From assembly GCA_937883885.1 (NCBI GenBank), contig CAKZXL010000813.1, positions 1 through 14,865 on the forward strand: DNA of 14,865 bases, given 5' to 3'. The DNA comes from an uncultured Aquincola sp. (lineage in GTDB: Bacteria > Pseudomonadota > Gammaproteobacteria > Burkholderiales > Burkholderiaceae). The notes below the pieces were generated by a model, which worked only from the letters and a program-made list of their open reading frames with translations, was not told where the DNA came from and did not search any database. The number at the start of each line of letters is the position of its first letter. Positions within the stretch are counted from its first letter, which is position 1. Position numbers and translations under genes: made by a program. Shown one piece after another: positions 14,356 to 14,865 of the stretch.

Positions 14356-14865
14356 CATGAGCGCGCTGCACGCGTTCGCCGACCCGGCCAGCCTGACCGA
14401 GCCGAAGGTGTTGCTGGTCGACGACGACGAAGTCAACCTGATGCTCACCGCGGTGGCGCTGCGCGAGCGCGGCTTTGCCATCACCGAAGCCGGCAGCGGC
14501 GAACAGGCGCTGGGCATGCTCAGCCACTGGGTGCCCGACATCATCGTGCTCGATGCACTGATGCCCGGCATGGACGGCTTCCGTACCTGCACCGAGCTGC
14601 GCACGCTGCCGGGCTTCGAGAACATGCCGGTGCTGATGCTGACCGGCCTGGACGACGACGCCTCCATCACCCGCGCCTACCAGGCCGGCGCCACCGACTT
14701 TTTCGTCAAGAGCACGCAGTGGAGCCTGCTGGCCGGCCGGCTGCACTACCTGCTGCGCGCCTCGCGCACGCGGGTGGAGCTGGAGCGCAGCAAGAGCCGG
14801 CTGGCGCGCGCGCAAGACCTGGCGCGCATGGGCAGCTTCGACTGGCGGCGCGCCAACACCGCCGC
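14339..14865 (+). CDS. Response regulator with PAS domain, truncated by the window end
   Basis: 175 complete codons are visible. The N-terminal receiver (about 22-140) has KVLLVDDDEVNLMLTAVAL. The phospho-acceptor is Asp72 in IIVLDALMPGMDGF, the switch Thr is in MLTGLDDD, and the lysine motif FFVKST has Ser-Thr where FxxKP is usual. A helical linker (TRVELERSKSRLARAQDLAR) leads into the start of a PAS domain (MGSFDWRR), and the frame is open at 14865. Proteins with this arrangement usually continue as receiver-PAS-GGDEF(-EAL) or receiver-PAS-kinase; the rest is not here. ATG 14339 and ATG 14357 are both in frame, and neither has a good Shine-Dalgarno. The second would be coupled to the small ORF before it. 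Confidence 0.88.
   Translation, partial: MRAVPDMSALHAFADPASLTEPKVLLVDDDEVNLMLTAVALRERGFAITEAGSGEQALGMLSHWVPDIIVLDALMPGMDGFRTCTELRTLPGFENMPVLMLTGLDDDASITRAYQAGATDFFVKSTQWSLLAGRLHYLLRASRTRVELERSKSRLARAQDLARMGSFDWRRANTA

Overview
This window is GC-rich (roughly 70 %, estimated by eye) and carries no mobile element, CRISPR array, tRNA or rRNA that I can recognise. The gene order flgG-flgH-flgI-flgJ-flgK-flgL, a FlgJ with a fused muramidase domain, long FlgK and FlgL, and the protein style (PAS-rich kinases, an EAL-like/HDOD protein) all suggest a motile, LPS-bearing betaproteobacterium, most likely Burkholderiales (Rubrivivax/Ideonella/Leptothrix-like). The family assignment is an inference; no rRNA is present to settle it.

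Positions 47-6868 hold the distal part of a flagellar operon: distal rod (FlgG), L ring (FlgH), P ring (FlgI), rod cap/muramidase (FlgJ) and the two hook-filament junction proteins (FlgK, FlgL). Gaps are at most 31 nt, flgG and flgH overlap by one base, and I see no terminator. The same strand then continues without a convincing break into three signalling genes (6878-12059). These are a degenerate EAL/HDOD protein 9 nt after flgL, a 1111-residue soluble kinase with about seven PAS-like modules and a HisKA_2-type core, and a response regulator whose output is an ANTAR RNA-binding domain. The tight packing suggests that flagellar hook assembly genes and an RNA-level antitermination two-component pair may be co-transcribed. 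This is the most interesting feature of the window.

At 12059/12060 the ANTAR gene meets, tail to tail with no gap, a leftward gene for a membrane-anchored HisKA histidine kinase (13667-12060). A near-perfect palindrome sits at the junction. A 157-bp divergent intergenic region (13668-13824) separates this kinase from a rightward Hpt-domain protein (13825-14271). It contains a candidate sigma-70 promoter, two short AACA-N3/4-TGTT dyads and a -10-like element placed so that the leftward kinase mRNA could be leaderless. After hpt comes a tiny signal-peptide-like ORF, then a response regulator with the start of a PAS domain that runs off the right edge. That protein is probably a receiver-PAS sensor or c-di-GMP protein.

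Taken together, the window reads as structural flagellar genes followed by a dense block of signal transduction: two kinases, one ANTAR regulator, one Hpt, one receiver-PAS protein and one HDOD protein. The links among the signalling genes are inferred from position only.
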